Shown here: in pieces, positions 36,660-45,963 of the stretch
How the letters are laid out: every line of letters begins with the position of its first letter
Numbering within the stretch: position 1 is the stretch's first letter
Source: JARYGU01 sp033795365
GTDB taxonomy: Bacteria; Pseudomonadota; Alphaproteobacteria; Rhizobiales; Rhizobiaceae
Direction of reading: 5' to 3'
DNA length: 64,000 bases
NCBI GenBank assembly: GCA_033795365.1
Contig: JARYGU010000002.1
Span: forward strand, 496,001 to 560,000
The notes under the pieces: model-generated
Databases searched by the model: none
The model's input: only the letters and a program-made list of their open reading frames with translations
What the model was told of the DNA's origin: nothing
Position numbers and translations under genes: made by a program

Positions 36660-37721
36660 TCAGCCGATCCTGACGATTGAGGGATCCTTGGCGCCCGAAC
36701 GCTCTGCATTGCGCTGACTTGCGACGCGCAGCGTCCGGCGGACGTCGAGATCCCGGCTGACGAGGCGCTCTATCGCCGCGGAGGCATCGGCAAGCCCGTG
36801 CCGGTAGCCGGTGATGGCGCGCGCCAGGAAATTGTAGATCACGACGGCCGGAATTGCCGCGACGAGGCCGATGGCCGTCGCCAGAAGGGCTTCGGCGATG
36901 CCGGGAGCGACGATGGCGAGATTGGTCGTCTGTGCCTGCGAGATGCCGATGAACGAATTCATGATGCCCCAGACGGTACCGAAAAGGCCGACGAACGGAG
37001 CGGTCGAGCCGATGGTGGCGAGCAGGCCGGTGCCCTTGGCGATCTGGCGGCCCGCATGGACCTCCATTCGCGACAGGCGCGAGGCGACGCGTTCCTTGAT
37101 GCCGCCGTCGGACACGTGGTCGATCACCTGCTCGGAGCTTTCCATTTCCTCGCGTGCCGCGCGCGTCATCCGCGCCGCGATGCCGCGGCTGTTGCCCAGC
37201 GCTTCCTCGGCGTCGCGCAGGCCCTTCGCGGCGATCAGCTGGCGGACCGCCTTGCGAACGGCCCGCTGTACCGCGGCCAGTTCCATGAGCTTGGCGATCA
37301 GAACGGTCCAGGTAACGACGGAGGCGAAGGCGAGGCCGACCATCACCGCCTTGACGACGATATCTGCCGCCATGAACATGCCCCAGGGGGAAAGATCGTG
37401 CGGCAATCCGGCCTGGCGTTCGTCCGCTCCCGCAGCCTCGTCTCCATCCACGTCGTCGAGGACGGTGGCGGGATCCTCTTCGCCCGCTCCCGCCGGAGCG
37501 GCGTTGTCCTGCTGGACGGTCTGGGGGGCGGTCGTCGCGTTGCCGGACGGCGCAGCGCCGGTGCCGCTTTGCGGCTGGGTATCCGGTGCGGGAGCCTGCT
37601 GCGTCGTTGCGCTGCCCTGGCTTTCAGCCGGAGCATTGCCTTCCTGCGCCCATGACGGCGCCTGGGCGGGCAGCAGGGCCAGAAGTGCGATCGCAAATAC
37701 CAGTCGTGACCGTTTCAGCAC
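36660..37721 (-). CDS. exbB: ExbB, TonB-system energiser with long periplasmic extension
   Basis: 353 residues, GTG start with AGAGGA seven bases upstream. A signal peptide (MLKRSRLVFAIALLALLPAQ) is followed by about 85 residues rich in Gln, Pro, Ala and Thr, then the MotA/TolQ/ExbB proton-channel domain with three transmembrane segments: ADIVVKAVMVGLAFASVVTW, KGTGLLATIGSTAPFVGLFG with TVWGIMNSFIGI, and GIAEALLATAIGLVAAIPAV. The N-terminal extension is characteristic of many alphaproteobacterial ExbB proteins. A TGA-N9-TCA motif upstream could be an iron-responsive site. Confidence 0.92.
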   Translation of the reverse strand: MLKRSRLVFAIALLALLPAQAPSWAQEGNAPAESQGSATTQQAPAPDTQPQSGTGAAPSGNATTAPQTVQQDNAAPAGAGEEDPATVLDDVDGDEAAGADERQAGLPHDLSPWGMFMAADIVVKAVMVGLAFASVVTWTVLIAKLMELAAVQRAVRKAVRQLIAAKGLRDAEEALGNSRGIAARMTRAAREEMESSEQVIDHVSDGGIKERVASRLSRMEVHAGRQIAKGTGLLATIGSTAPFVGLFGTVWGIMNSFIGISQAQTTNLAIVAPGIAEALLATAIGLVAAIPAVVIYNFLARAITGYRHGLADASAAIERLVSRDLDVRRTLRVASQRNAERSGAKDPSIVRIG

Positions 37722-38030
37722 GGCTTAATCCTCTTTGTCACTGTATTGTCTTCGGCGCGGTCGGCGCCCTTCGATGGGCAAGGCACGCCCGTTTCGGCAC
37801 GTTCAATACGACATTATGCTGTGGTGAAGCAACAATATGTTGAGTTTAAAAATCATGATAATGGATGCGGCAAAGGCCGCCGGAACCGCCGGCAGCACGG
37901 TTTTGCGCGCCAAATCGGCCGGAGGATATGGACACCCGCACCGAAAGCGAACTAAGACAATGCCCGGTATCGTGTCGCACGAACGGCTCCTGCCGTGGGT
38001 TTGCGATTTCTTGGAAACAGGGCAAATAAG
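37722..38030. promoter_or_regulatory. exbB / pcm-like divergent promoter with possible RirA-type box
   Basis: 309 bases without a gene. TGA-N9-TCA at 37841-37855, about 120 bases upstream of exbB, matches the core pattern of the rhizobial iron-responsive operator recognised by RirA as I remember it. The pattern is short and may occur by chance; iron control of exbB is the only supporting argument. Confidence 0.3.
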
Positions 38031-38681
38031 ATGGATTACAAGGCAGCGCGCATAAAGATGGTCGACAATCAGATCCGCACCACGGATGTGACCTCTCATG
38101 CCGTTCTGGATGCGTTTCTCGAGGTGCCGCGCGAAGAATTCGTTCCCGCGCCGATCAAACCGCTGGCTTATATCGACAACGACCTCGAGCTGAAGCCGGG
38201 ACGTTTCCTGATGGAGCCGTCGCCGCTCGCGAAGCTCATCCAGCTCGCCTCGGTCGGCCCCGCCGATGTCGTCCTCGAAGTCGGCTGCGGGACGGGCTAC
38301 GCTTCGGCCGTTCTCTCCAAGCTCGCCGGTTCCGTTGTGGCGCTGGAAAGCGACGAGGAGCTGGCATCGATCGCGACGGAGACACTTTCGCGCCTCGGCT
38401 GCGACAATGTCGCGGTCCTTACCGGCGATCTGGAGAAGGGCTATGCACCCGAGGCACCTTACGATGTGATTTTCATCCACGGTGCCGTCGAAATCGTGCC
38501 GCAGGCGCTTTTCGACCAGATGCGCGACGGCGGGCGGCTTGTCGTCGTGGAGGGTTACGGCAACGCGTCCCAGGCGCGCCTCCATATCCGCGAGCAGAAT
38601 GCAGTCTCGGAGAGGGACGTCTTCAATACGTCGGTCAAGCCGCTCCCGGGTTTCCGAAAGGCCAAGGAATTCGTTTTCTGA
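38031..38681 (+). CDS. Protein-L-isoaspartate methyltransferase-like protein
   Basis: 216 residues from the ATG at 38031. SAM-dependent methyltransferase of the PCMT family: motif I VVLEVGCGTGYASAVLSKLA, the post-motif region ALESDEELAS and GRLVVVEG. The N-terminal part (MVDNQIRTTDVTSHAVLDAF, VPREEFVP) is diagnostic of the shorter alphaproteobacterial PCMT paralogue. The true pcm gene of the window is at 63076, so this copy probably has a different or secondary role. It lies upstream of tolC on the same strand with a 252-base gap. Confidence 0.85.
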   Translation: MDYKAARIKMVDNQIRTTDVTSHAVLDAFLEVPREEFVPAPIKPLAYIDNDLELKPGRFLMEPSPLAKLIQLASVGPADVVLEVGCGTGYASAVLSKLAGSVVALESDEELASIATETLSRLGCDNVAVLTGDLEKGYAPEAPYDVIFIHGAVEIVPQALFDQMRDGGRLVVVEGYGNASQARLHIREQNAVSERDVFNTSVKPLPGFRKAKEFVF

Positions 38682-38715
38682 TCTCCGGAAGGACAAGTCC
38701 TTTCGCTGAAAGGAT

Positions 38716-38731
38716 GTTGCCCATGGGCAAC
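38716..38731. promoter_or_regulatory. Perfect 16-base palindrome between pcm-like gene and tolC
   Basis: GTTGCCCATGGGCAAC is fully self-complementary. A TTTTTT run follows at 38742-38747, so it may be part of a terminator for the gene upstream; its symmetry would also suit a dimeric regulator. The remaining leader up to tolC shows no gene. Confidence 0.35.
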
Positions 38732-38933
38732 GAATCGTCGCTTTTTTACCGGAGTGGCCCCTCAAACTTGCGCGGGTTGCCTGGCTCGTCCAAGTTGAAG
38801 CTCCCGAAGTGATACCGGCCGCCGTCCGCAAGATCGGCGGCGGTTGTCTGGAAGAGACCCGCGCTGCAAACCTGAGAAGGATGCTGCGCGAGCAGGGATC
38901 CGCAGGCCGGATCCCAACTGGAGTAGATGAACC

Positions 38934-40328
38934 GTGGCCCTCCTTCGCAAGAAGACGTTGATCGCAGCCCTTTTGCCGCTCTTGTTCGCATTACCGCAGA
39001 ACGTCGCGGCGGAAACGATATTCGGGGCGATGGCCAAGGCCTATGAACACAATCCCGATCTCAATGCGGCGCGTGCAGCATTGCGGGCGGTCGACGAGAA
39101 CGTCACGATCGCCAAGGCTCCGATGCGCCCGCAGATCGATGGCGTCGCGGAGGCGGATGCGTCCCGCACGATCTTCGACCGGCCGATCGTTTCCGGCCTC
39201 GGCAGTTCGGCGAGCCGCAGGACCGATAGCGCCGGTGCGAGCTACGGAATATCGATCACGCAGCAGATCTTCGACGGTTTCCAGACCGCGAACCGGGTAC
39301 GGGCGGCGGAGGCGGATGTTCTGGCGACGCGCGAATCGCTGCGTGCCAACGAGATATCCATCCTGCTTTCCGCAGCCGAAGCCTACGCCAACATCGCCCG
39401 CGACCAGCAGATCGTTTCGATAAGGCGGCAGAACCTGCAGTTCTTGCGGGAGCAGTTGAATGCCGCCGAAGCGCGGCTGCAGGTGGGCGAGGGGACGCGC
39501 ACCGACGTCAGCCAGGCCGAAGCGGAACTGGCCGGCGCGCAGGCGTTGCTCGCCTCCGCAATCTCGCAGCTGAAGCAGAGCGAGGCCGTCTACGTGCAGA
39601 TCGTCGGCGAAACGCCGACGGGCATCAAGCAGCCGGAACCGGCCACGAAGAGCATGCCGAGCGGCCTCGACCAGGCTGTCGCGATCGGCATGCGCGAGCA
39701 TCCCTCCATACTTGCCGCCCAGCGTACTGTGGATGCCGCGGGCTACAATGTGAAGGCAGCCGAGGGTGCCATGCTGCCGGGGGTTTCGCTGCAGGGGCAG
39801 GTTTCCCGCTCCACCGGCTCCGGCAGCAGCGACGACAATGTGACCGGCAGCGTTTCGGCGCGCGTGACGATACCGCTCTACCAGGGTGGCGCCGAATACG
39901 GAGCGATCCGCCAGGCCAAGGAGCAACTCGGCGAGAGCCGGATTCTTGTCGATTCCGCCCGCATGGAGGTCCAGCGCACGATCGCCACAGCACATGCGCA
40001 GCTGGAGGCCGCAAGGGCGGCGATTTCGGCGAACCGCTCGCAGATCCGGGCGGCCAACATGGCGCTCGAAGGCGTCATCGAGGAGCGCAATGTAGGCCAG
40101 CGCACGACACTCGATGTCCTCAACGCCCAGCAGACCGTGCTCGATGCGCGTGAAGCTCTCGCCGGAACGCAGCGCGACGCGGTGGTTGCGAGCTATTCGT
40201 TGCTGGCCGCGACCGGCCGCCTGACGGTTTCGAGCCAGAATCTGAAGGTCGCGGAATATCGCGCCGAAAAGCACTACGAAGCAGTGAAAGACAAGTGGTT
40301 CGGCCTGCGGACCGTGGACGGTCGCTGA
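38934..40328 (+). CDS. tolC: TolC family outer-membrane efflux/secretion channel
   Basis: 464 residues, GTG start with GGAG about ten bases upstream. Signal peptide up to NVAAE (about residue 26), then two structural repeats of the outer-membrane efflux protein family, each with coiled helices and beta strands: SYGISITQQIFDGFQTANRV, EAYANIARDQQIV, RLQVGEGTRTDVSQAEAEL in the first half; VTIPLYQGGAEYGAIRQAKE and RNVGQRTTLDVLNAQQTVLD in the second. It forms the trimeric exit duct for type I secretion and RND pumps. In rhizobia TolC is required for symbiosis-related export and stress resistance. No pump genes are adjacent. Confidence 0.93.
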   Translation: MALLRKKTLIAALLPLLFALPQNVAAETIFGAMAKAYEHNPDLNAARAALRAVDENVTIAKAPMRPQIDGVAEADASRTIFDRPIVSGLGSSASRRTDSAGASYGISITQQIFDGFQTANRVRAAEADVLATRESLRANEISILLSAAEAYANIARDQQIVSIRRQNLQFLREQLNAAEARLQVGEGTRTDVSQAEAELAGAQALLASAISQLKQSEAVYVQIVGETPTGIKQPEPATKSMPSGLDQAVAIGMREHPSILAAQRTVDAAGYNVKAAEGAMLPGVSLQGQVSRSTGSGSSDDNVTGSVSARVTIPLYQGGAEYGAIRQAKEQLGESRILVDSARMEVQRTIATAHAQLEAARAAISANRSQIRAANMALEGVIEERNVGQRTTLDVLNAQQTVLDAREALAGTQRDAVVASYSLLAATGRLTVSSQNLKVAEYRAEKHYEAVKDKWFGLRTVDGR

Positions 40329-40520
40329 CCTGAAGGGGCGAGCGCCGCCTTCGAACCGGGTGCGGTGCCATGCGCTTTCCCTTGGCACGCCAAACAAATC
40401 TGTGCATCACTATGAACAGCTGATTCGCGGTGTTTTTTTCGCGCCGTGACTCGCCTAAGGTCCGGGCCGATCCGGTCGGGAACGAATGTTCTCCGGAAGT
40501 CGCACAGAACGGGGATAGAA

Positions 40521-41288
40521 ATGGCTCAGCCTAGCGTAGCGCGTGAACCGTCGATGGATGAGATCCTGGCGTCGATCCGCCGGATCATTGAAAGCAACGA
40601 GACAGGGCCGCTGTCTTCTTCGGAAGAAGACATGTCTTCCTCGTCCGGTTTTCCTTTCGGCGAAGCCGCGAACGATTATCGCAGCAGCGATCCCGATGAC
40701 GCCGAACTCATAGCCGAGCTCCGGGCCGAGGAGCGCCGCCCCGTTTACGAGACGGTGTCCGATCGTGCGCCAGCAGTACAGCCGCCGGCCCAGTCGCTCG
40801 CCGATGTCGCAGCGCGGGTCCGCGCGGCATCCGAGCGCAATTCCGGAATTCGCGAGATAGAGCCGCGAGAGCCCGAGCAGGAAAACCCGCTCGTGACCGC
40901 TCGCATGGCGCCGCGCCCGGCGGCACAGTTGCGCGCAGTCGAGGCTCCCGAGCCGATGCCTGAGGCACCCGCCGTCGTTCGGCAGGTTCCGATCGAAGAG
41001 GAGCTTGCGGCTATCGAAGCCCAGATCCCGGCTGTTTCCGCGGAAATGCGCGAGGAGGAGCGGCCTTCCTCAGGCCTGGTATCGGCAGCCGTGAGCGAGA
41101 GGGTCGCGCAATCCTTCGGCGCATTGGCGGAGGCGATGGACGCCGGCCCTCGGCGCTCCTTCGACGAGATCGCCGAGGAGATGCTGCGACCGATGCTGCG
41201 GGACTGGCTCGACGACAATCTTCCGACGCTCGTGGAGCGTCTGGTGCGTGAGGAAATCGAGCGCGTTGCGCGCGGCCCGCGCCGCTGA
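40521..41288 (+). CDS. popZ: PopZ family polar organising protein (DUF2497)
   Basis: 255 residues. The conserved N-terminal helix PSMDEILASIRRIIESNE and the C-terminal oligomerisation helices (EEMLRPMLRDWLDDNLPTLV, VERLVREEIERVARG) are the two hallmarks of PopZ; the middle is a disordered Pro/Glu-rich linker. PopZ self-assembles in a matrix at a cell pole and anchors ParB and signalling proteins; in Agrobacterium it marks the growing pole. The ATG at 40521 gives the conserved MAQPSVAREPSMDEI start. A terminator follows and valS begins 131 bases downstream. Confidence 0.92.
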   Translation: MAQPSVAREPSMDEILASIRRIIESNETGPLSSSEEDMSSSSGFPFGEAANDYRSSDPDDAELIAELRAEERRPVYETVSDRAPAVQPPAQSLADVAARVRAASERNSGIREIEPREPEQENPLVTARMAPRPAAQLRAVEAPEPMPEAPAVVRQVPIEEELAAIEAQIPAVSAEMREEERPSSGLVSAAVSERVAQSFGALAEAMDAGPRRSFDEIAEEMLRPMLRDWLDDNLPTLVERLVREEIERVARGPRR

Positions 41289-41315
41289 AACCCGGCCCGG
41301 CCGAGCCTTGAATGG

Positions 41316-41342
41316 AGCCGCTTCGGAACCGGAGCGGCTTTT
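41316..41342 (+). terminator. Terminator of popZ
   Basis: AGCCGCT/AGCGGCT 7-bp stem with a 10-base loop that can itself pair (CGG/CCG), ending in TTTT. Confidence 0.65.
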
Positions 41343-41418
41343 CGCTTGTTGTTGTTGACTTAACCGGTTCCATCCGGTTTACAAGCCACGACGACAATCA
41401 CTAGGCCTGGCCGAAAAA

Positions 41419-44262
41419 ATGCTTGAAAAAACCTATGATTCCGCTGCCGTAGAGCCGCGAATTGCCAAGATCTGGGAAGACGAGGACGCTTTTCGCGCGG
41501 GCGCCGGCGCAAAGCCCGGCGCCGACACGTTCTGCATCGTGATCCCGCCGCCGAACGTCACCGGCTCGCTGCACATGGGGCACGCGCTCAACAATACGCT
41601 GCAGGACGTCATGGTGCGTTTCGAGCGCATGCGCGGCAAGGATGTTCTGTGGCAGCCGGGCATGGATCACGCGGGCATCGCGACGCAGATGGTCGTCGAG
41701 CGCAAGCTGATGGAGCAGCAGCTTCCGGGCCGGCGCGACATGGGCCGCGAGGCCTTCATCGACAAGGTATGGGAGTGGAAGGCCGAATCCGGCGGATTGA
41801 TCTTCAATCAGCTGAAGCGCCTCGGCGCCTCCTGCGACTGGTCGCGCGAACGCTTCACGATGGACGAGGGACTTTCCGAAGCCGTCCTCGAGGTTTTCGT
41901 TTCGCTGTACAAGGAAGGCCTGATCTACAAGGATAAGCGCCTCGTCAACTGGGACCCGAAGCTCCTGACCGCGATTTCCGATCTGGAGGTCGAGCAGGTC
42001 GAAACGAACGGCAATCTCTGGCATCTTCGCTATCCGCTCGAGGAAGGCGTCACCTACCAGCACCCGGTCGCCTTCGACGAGGACGGCAAGCCGACGGAGT
42101 GGGAGACGCGCGACTATCTCGTCGTCGCGACGACGCGTCCGGAAACCATGCTGGGCGACACCGGCGTCGCCGTTCATCCTGACGACGAACGCTACAAGCC
42201 GATCGTCGGCAAGCACGTCATCCTGCCGATCGTCGGGCGCCGCATTCCGATCGTTGCGGACGAGTATCCGGATCCAACGGCTGGCACCGGCGCGGTGAAG
42301 ATGACCCCGGCGCACGACTTCAACGATTTCGAGGTCGGCAGGCGCAGGGGGCTGCGCGCGGTCAACGTCCTGACGACCGACGGGCGCATCACGATCAAGG
42401 AGAACGAGGACTTCCTGGAAGGACTCGGCAATCCCGCAGCCCTGCATGGGGCATGGGACCGCCTGGAAGGGCAGGACCGCTTTGCGGCGCGCAAGATCAT
42501 CGTGGAGATCATGGAGGAAGCGGGCCTTCTCGACAAGGTCGAGCCGCACAAGCACACGGTGCCTCATGGCGACCGCGGCGGCGTGCCGATAGAGCCGCGG
42601 CTGACCGAGCAATGGTATGTCGATGCGAAGACGCTTGCCCAACCGGCGATCGCCTCCGTTCGCGAGGGGCGTACCAATTTCGTCCCGAAGAACTGGGAGA
42701 AGACCTATTTCGAATGGATGGAGAACATCCAGCCCTGGTGCGTTTCCCGCCAGCTTTGGTGGGGGCACCAGATCCCCGCCTGGTACGGCCCGGACGGGCA
42801 GGTCTTCGTCGAAAAGACCGAAGAGGAGGCGCTCCACGCCGCCATACAGCATTATATTTCCCACGAAGGGCCGATGAAGGCCTATGTCGAGGACCTGCTG
42901 GAGAATTTCAGGCCGGGCGAAATCCTCACCCGCGACGAGGATGTGCTGGACACATGGTTCTCCTCGGCGCTCTGGCCGTTCTCGACGCTCGGCTGGCCGC
43001 AGGAGACGCCGGAACTCAAGAAATACTACCAGACCGACGTGCTGGTGACCGGCTTCGATATCATCTTCTTCTGGGTCGCCCGAATGATGATGATGGGGCT
43101 GCATTTCATGAAGGACGAGGCCGGTACCCCCATCGAGCCCTTCCACACCGTCTATGTCCATGCGCTGGTCCGCGACAAGAACGGCCAGAAGATGTCGAAG
43201 TCGAAGGGCAACGTCATCGATCCGTTGGAGCTGATCGACGAATACGGTGCAGACGCGCTGCGTTTCACGCTCGCCATCATGGCTGCGCAGGGGCGGGACG
43301 TTAAGCTCGACACGGCCCGCGTCGCTGGCTACCGCAATTTCGGCACCAAGCTCTGGAACGCCACGCGTTTCGCCGAGATGAACGGCGTGAAAGCGGACCC
43401 GCAATTCGTTCCCGAGGCCGCCGGCCTGACGATCAACCGCTGGATTCTGACCGAGCTTGCCCGCGCCGCGCGCGACGTTACCGAGGCGATCGAAGGCTAC
43501 CGCTTCAACGATGCGGCGGGCGCGCTTTACCGTTTCGTCTGGAACCAGTTCTGCGACTGGTATCTCGAGCTCCTGAAACCTGTCTTCAGCGGCGACGACG
43601 AAGGCTCAAAGGCGGAATCGCAGGCTTGCGCCGCCTATGTGCTCGACGAGATCTACAAGCTCCTGCACCCTTTCATGCCTTTCATGACGGAGGAGCTTTG
43701 GGCTCATACCGCCGGCGAGGGCCGCGAGCGCGACGGGCTCATCTGCCATGCGGAATGGCCCGCGCCGGCCTATGCCGACGAGAGCGCTGCCGACGAGATC
43801 AACTGGCTGATCGATCTCGTTTCCGGCATCCGCTCCGTTCGCGCGGAAATGAACGTTCCTCCGGCGGCAACGGCGCCGCTGGTCGTCGTCGATGCGGGAG
43901 CGCTCACCCGCAAGCGGCTGCAGCAGCACGAATCGGCGATCCGCCGCCTTGCCCGCGTGGAGAACATCGTTCTGGCGGAGGCGGCCCCGAAGGGTGCGGC
44001 ACAGATCGTCGTCGGCGAGGCCACTGCCTGCCTGCCGCTCGGCAGTCTGATCGATTTGTCGGCAGAAAAGGCGCGGCTCGAAAAGACGATCGAGAAGACC
44101 ACCGCCGAAGCCGGGCGGATCCAGGGCAAGCTCTCGAACGAAAAGTTCGTGGCCAATGCAAAGCCCGAAATAGTCGAGGCGGAACGGGAACGTCTTACGG
44201 AACTGGAACAGCAGCTTGCGAGCTTGAAGATCGCTCTTGCACGGGTGACGGAAGCCGGCTGA
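41419..44262 (+). CDS. valS: Valyl-tRNA synthetase
   Basis: 947 residues. Class I synthetase: HIGH-type motif GSLHMGHALNN (about residue 50), editing domain with TTRPETMLGDTGVAVHPDD, KMSKS motif KMSKSKGNVIDP (about residue 593), and the C-terminal coiled-coil arm (EKARLEKTIEKTTAEAGRIQ) that ValRS uses to grip its tRNA. Complete length. Charges tRNA-Val and removes mis-charged threonine. A strong terminator follows directly. Confidence 0.98.
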   Translation: MLEKTYDSAAVEPRIAKIWEDEDAFRAGAGAKPGADTFCIVIPPPNVTGSLHMGHALNNTLQDVMVRFERMRGKDVLWQPGMDHAGIATQMVVERKLMEQQLPGRRDMGREAFIDKVWEWKAESGGLIFNQLKRLGASCDWSRERFTMDEGLSEAVLEVFVSLYKEGLIYKDKRLVNWDPKLLTAISDLEVEQVETNGNLWHLRYPLEEGVTYQHPVAFDEDGKPTEWETRDYLVVATTRPETMLGDTGVAVHPDDERYKPIVGKHVILPIVGRRIPIVADEYPDPTAGTGAVKMTPAHDFNDFEVGRRRGLRAVNVLTTDGRITIKENEDFLEGLGNPAALHGAWDRLEGQDRFAARKIIVEIMEEAGLLDKVEPHKHTVPHGDRGGVPIEPRLTEQWYVDAKTLAQPAIASVREGRTNFVPKNWEKTYFEWMENIQPWCVSRQLWWGHQIPAWYGPDGQVFVEKTEEEALHAAIQHYISHEGPMKAYVEDLLENFRPGEILTRDEDVLDTWFSSALWPFSTLGWPQETPELKKYYQTDVLVTGFDIIFFWVARMMMMGLHFMKDEAGTPIEPFHTVYVHALVRDKNGQKMSKSKGNVIDPLELIDEYGADALRFTLAIMAAQGRDVKLDTARVAGYRNFGTKLWNATRFAEMNGVKADPQFVPEAAGLTINRWILTELARAARDVTEAIEGYRFNDAAGALYRFVWNQFCDWYLELLKPVFSGDDEGSKAESQACAAYVLDEIYKLLHPFMPFMTEELWAHTAGEGRERDGLICHAEWPAPAYADESAADEINWLIDLVSGIRSVRAEMNVPPAATAPLVVVDAGALTRKRLQQHESAIRRLARVENIVLAEAAPKGAAQIVVGEATACLPLGSLIDLSAEKARLEKTIEKTTAEAGRIQGKLSNEKFVANAKPEIVEAERERLTELEQQLASLKIALARVTEAG

Positions 44263-44318
44263 TTCTCTGTCGAAAGCAACTGTCGCGGGCTCCATAAAGC
44301 GTCCCGCCGCTGTATCTG

Positions 44319-44349
44319 GCCGCAACCGAACCTCGGTTGCGGCTTTTTT
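44319..44349 (+). terminator. valS terminator
   Basis: An 11-bp perfect stem (GCCGCAACCGA and its complement) with a 3-base loop, followed by TTTTTT at 44344-44349. Confidence 0.9.
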
Positions 44350-44631
44350 CATCCCCGCGCGATCAGTTCCAGTTTGTGTTTTTTATGTGACAGGACTGAA
44401 TGCCTTTAGAAAAATATTCTTTATGTGGCGTAAAGTTCTTTGGTGTTTTGGAAATTTCGTCCGTTTCTTGGAATTGTTGAGGGGCTTCAAGAAAAACTTA
44501 CGTAATTTTTATGACTGTATTGCAGAATCACTCGTGAAATCTTGGATTTGCAAAGCGCTGCAGGCTTTCTGATACTTCCTTCCGGAGTTCGGCGGTCGCA
44601 GATCATGGCCGCCGTTTTAGGGGAGGAATCA
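44350..44631. promoter_or_regulatory. AT-rich upstream region of fadL
   Basis: From about 44380 to 44570 the sequence is markedly AT-rich compared with the rest of the window. A short frame crosses it but its composition gives no support for a gene. It likely holds the fadL promoter and leader; no operator is identified. Confidence 0.4.
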
Positions 44632-45909
44632 ATGAAGAAAATCTTGGCGTCCGGTTTCGCTGTCCTGGCTGCGGCTGCGCTTTCGACAGAGGCCGTGGCA
44701 GGCGGTCTGGAGCGCGGTGGATACAACATCGACCTTCTGTTCGACAACTCGCCCTTCATATTCGATTCATCGATCACATATGTGATGCCGAAGAGGAAGT
44801 TGAAGAACGTCCGGGATACCGATCCGACGGACGGAAACCTGAACGATCTCGGATTCTCCTCGGATGCGGACGAAACGGAAAACTACGCGGTGCCGCGCAT
44901 CGGCATGAAGGCGGGCATCGGCGAAGCGATCGATTGCATGATCGACTACTCGGAGCCCTGGGGAGCGCATTCCAATCCGGGCACGGGCTGGGCGGGCGCC
45001 CAGAGCGTCACCGAGATCGAGGTCTACAGCCGCAATTACGGCGGCACCTGCTCCTACAAGTTCGATGTCGGCCCCGGCCAGTTGCGCATCATCGGCGGCG
45101 GCTTCTATCAGGAAGTCGGCGGCTTCAAGGACGCCCTCGTGCTGCCCGGACTGAGCCCGCTCGGATTTTCCGGCATCGGCAGGCTGGAGGACATGGAGGG
45201 CGACGGCGGCGGCTGGCGCGCCGGTATCGCCTATGAAATTCCCGAATACGCGATGCGCGCGAGCCTCGTCTACAACAGCAAGGTCGATCTCGGCGACGTT
45301 ACCGGCACGCTCGACCTGACGGAAGTTCCGGCATTCGTCCTTCCGCCCGGCGATCCGCGTCGCAGTCTCTTCGGCGTTGCGACCCCCGTCTTCGGCACCG
45401 CCACCATGCCTGAAGTCATCGAGCTCAAGCTCCAGAGCGGTATCGCTCCGGACTGGCTGGCATTCGGCTCGGTCAAGTGGACGAACTGGAGCCGCCTGCA
45501 GAGCGTCGCTTTCTGCCCCGTCGCGTTGCGCGGGCTGGGCAGCTGTGTCACGGGCGGTCCGCTGGAGGCAACCTCGCTCGATCTGCTCTACCGAGACGGT
45601 TGGACGATATCCGGCGGTATCGGCCACAAATTCAACGAGCAGTGGAGCGGCGCTGCCAGCCTCACCTGGGATCGCGGCACCAGCACCGGCGTCGGTCACC
45701 AAACCGACAGCTGGACCGTTGGTGTCGGCGGCGCCTATACGCCCACCGAACATGTGGAGCTTCGTTTTGGCGGCGCGCTCGGCATTCTCACGAGCGGCTC
45801 GTCGGGCGTCGAGGTGCGCAACGGCGTCGTCTTCGGCGATGACGTGAGCTACGACTTCGGCACCGACCTCGTGACGGCGCTGACCGCATCGCTCAAGGTA
45901 AAATTCTGA
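44632..45909 (+). CDS. fadL: FadL/OmpP1 family outer-membrane transport protein
   Basis: 425 residues from the ATG at 44632, preceded by GGGAGGA. Signal peptide to TEAVAGG (about residue 23). The mature part is a 14-stranded FadL-like barrel: N-terminal hatch region GLERGGYNIDLLFDNSPFIF, SITYVMPKRK, and later strands such as IELKLQSGIAPDWLAFGSVK and SGGIGHKFNEQWSGAASLTW, ending in Phe (LTASLKVKF) as expected for barrel proteins. FadL takes up long-chain fatty acids; in S. meliloti it also admits long-chain acyl-homoserine lactone signals. It is closed by its own terminator. Confidence 0.9.
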   Translation: MKKILASGFAVLAAAALSTEAVAGGLERGGYNIDLLFDNSPFIFDSSITYVMPKRKLKNVRDTDPTDGNLNDLGFSSDADETENYAVPRIGMKAGIGEAIDCMIDYSEPWGAHSNPGTGWAGAQSVTEIEVYSRNYGGTCSYKFDVGPGQLRIIGGGFYQEVGGFKDALVLPGLSPLGFSGIGRLEDMEGDGGGWRAGIAYEIPEYAMRASLVYNSKVDLGDVTGTLDLTEVPAFVLPPGDPRRSLFGVATPVFGTATMPEVIELKLQSGIAPDWLAFGSVKWTNWSRLQSVAFCPVALRGLGSCVTGGPLEATSLDLLYRDGWTISGGIGHKFNEQWSGAASLTWDRGTSTGVGHQTDSWTVGVGGAYTPTEHVELRFGGALGILTSGSSGVEVRNGVVFGDDVSYDFGTDLVTALTASLKVKF

Positions 45910-45933
45910 TCCATCGATCGTGTGAACCGAAGG

Positions 45934-45963
45934 AAGGTCCGGCCCCGTGCGCCGGGCCTTTTT
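45934..45963 (+). terminator. fadL terminator
   Basis: A 10-bp stem (45934-45943 with 45951-45960, one G-U pair) and a 7-base loop, continuing into TTTTT. Confidence 0.75.

Noticed and set aside
37837..38055. A 72-codon frame upstream of the pcm-like gene
   Set aside because: It overlaps the promoter region and the true start of the methyltransferase, with no family similarity.
38761..38933. tolC leader considered as a riboswitch
   Set aside because: No match to any riboswitch consensus I can recall (including SAM-II, cobalamin, TPP, glycine); only the palindrome upstream is structured.
41401..43404. A 667-codon minus-strand frame over valS
   Set aside because: valS is unmistakable on the other strand with all motifs; the antisense product has no recognisable domain.
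44387..44572. A 61-codon frame upstream of fadL
   Set aside because: It lies in AT-rich promoter DNA, lacks a convincing ribosome-binding site, and its Phe/Lys/Arg-rich product looks random.
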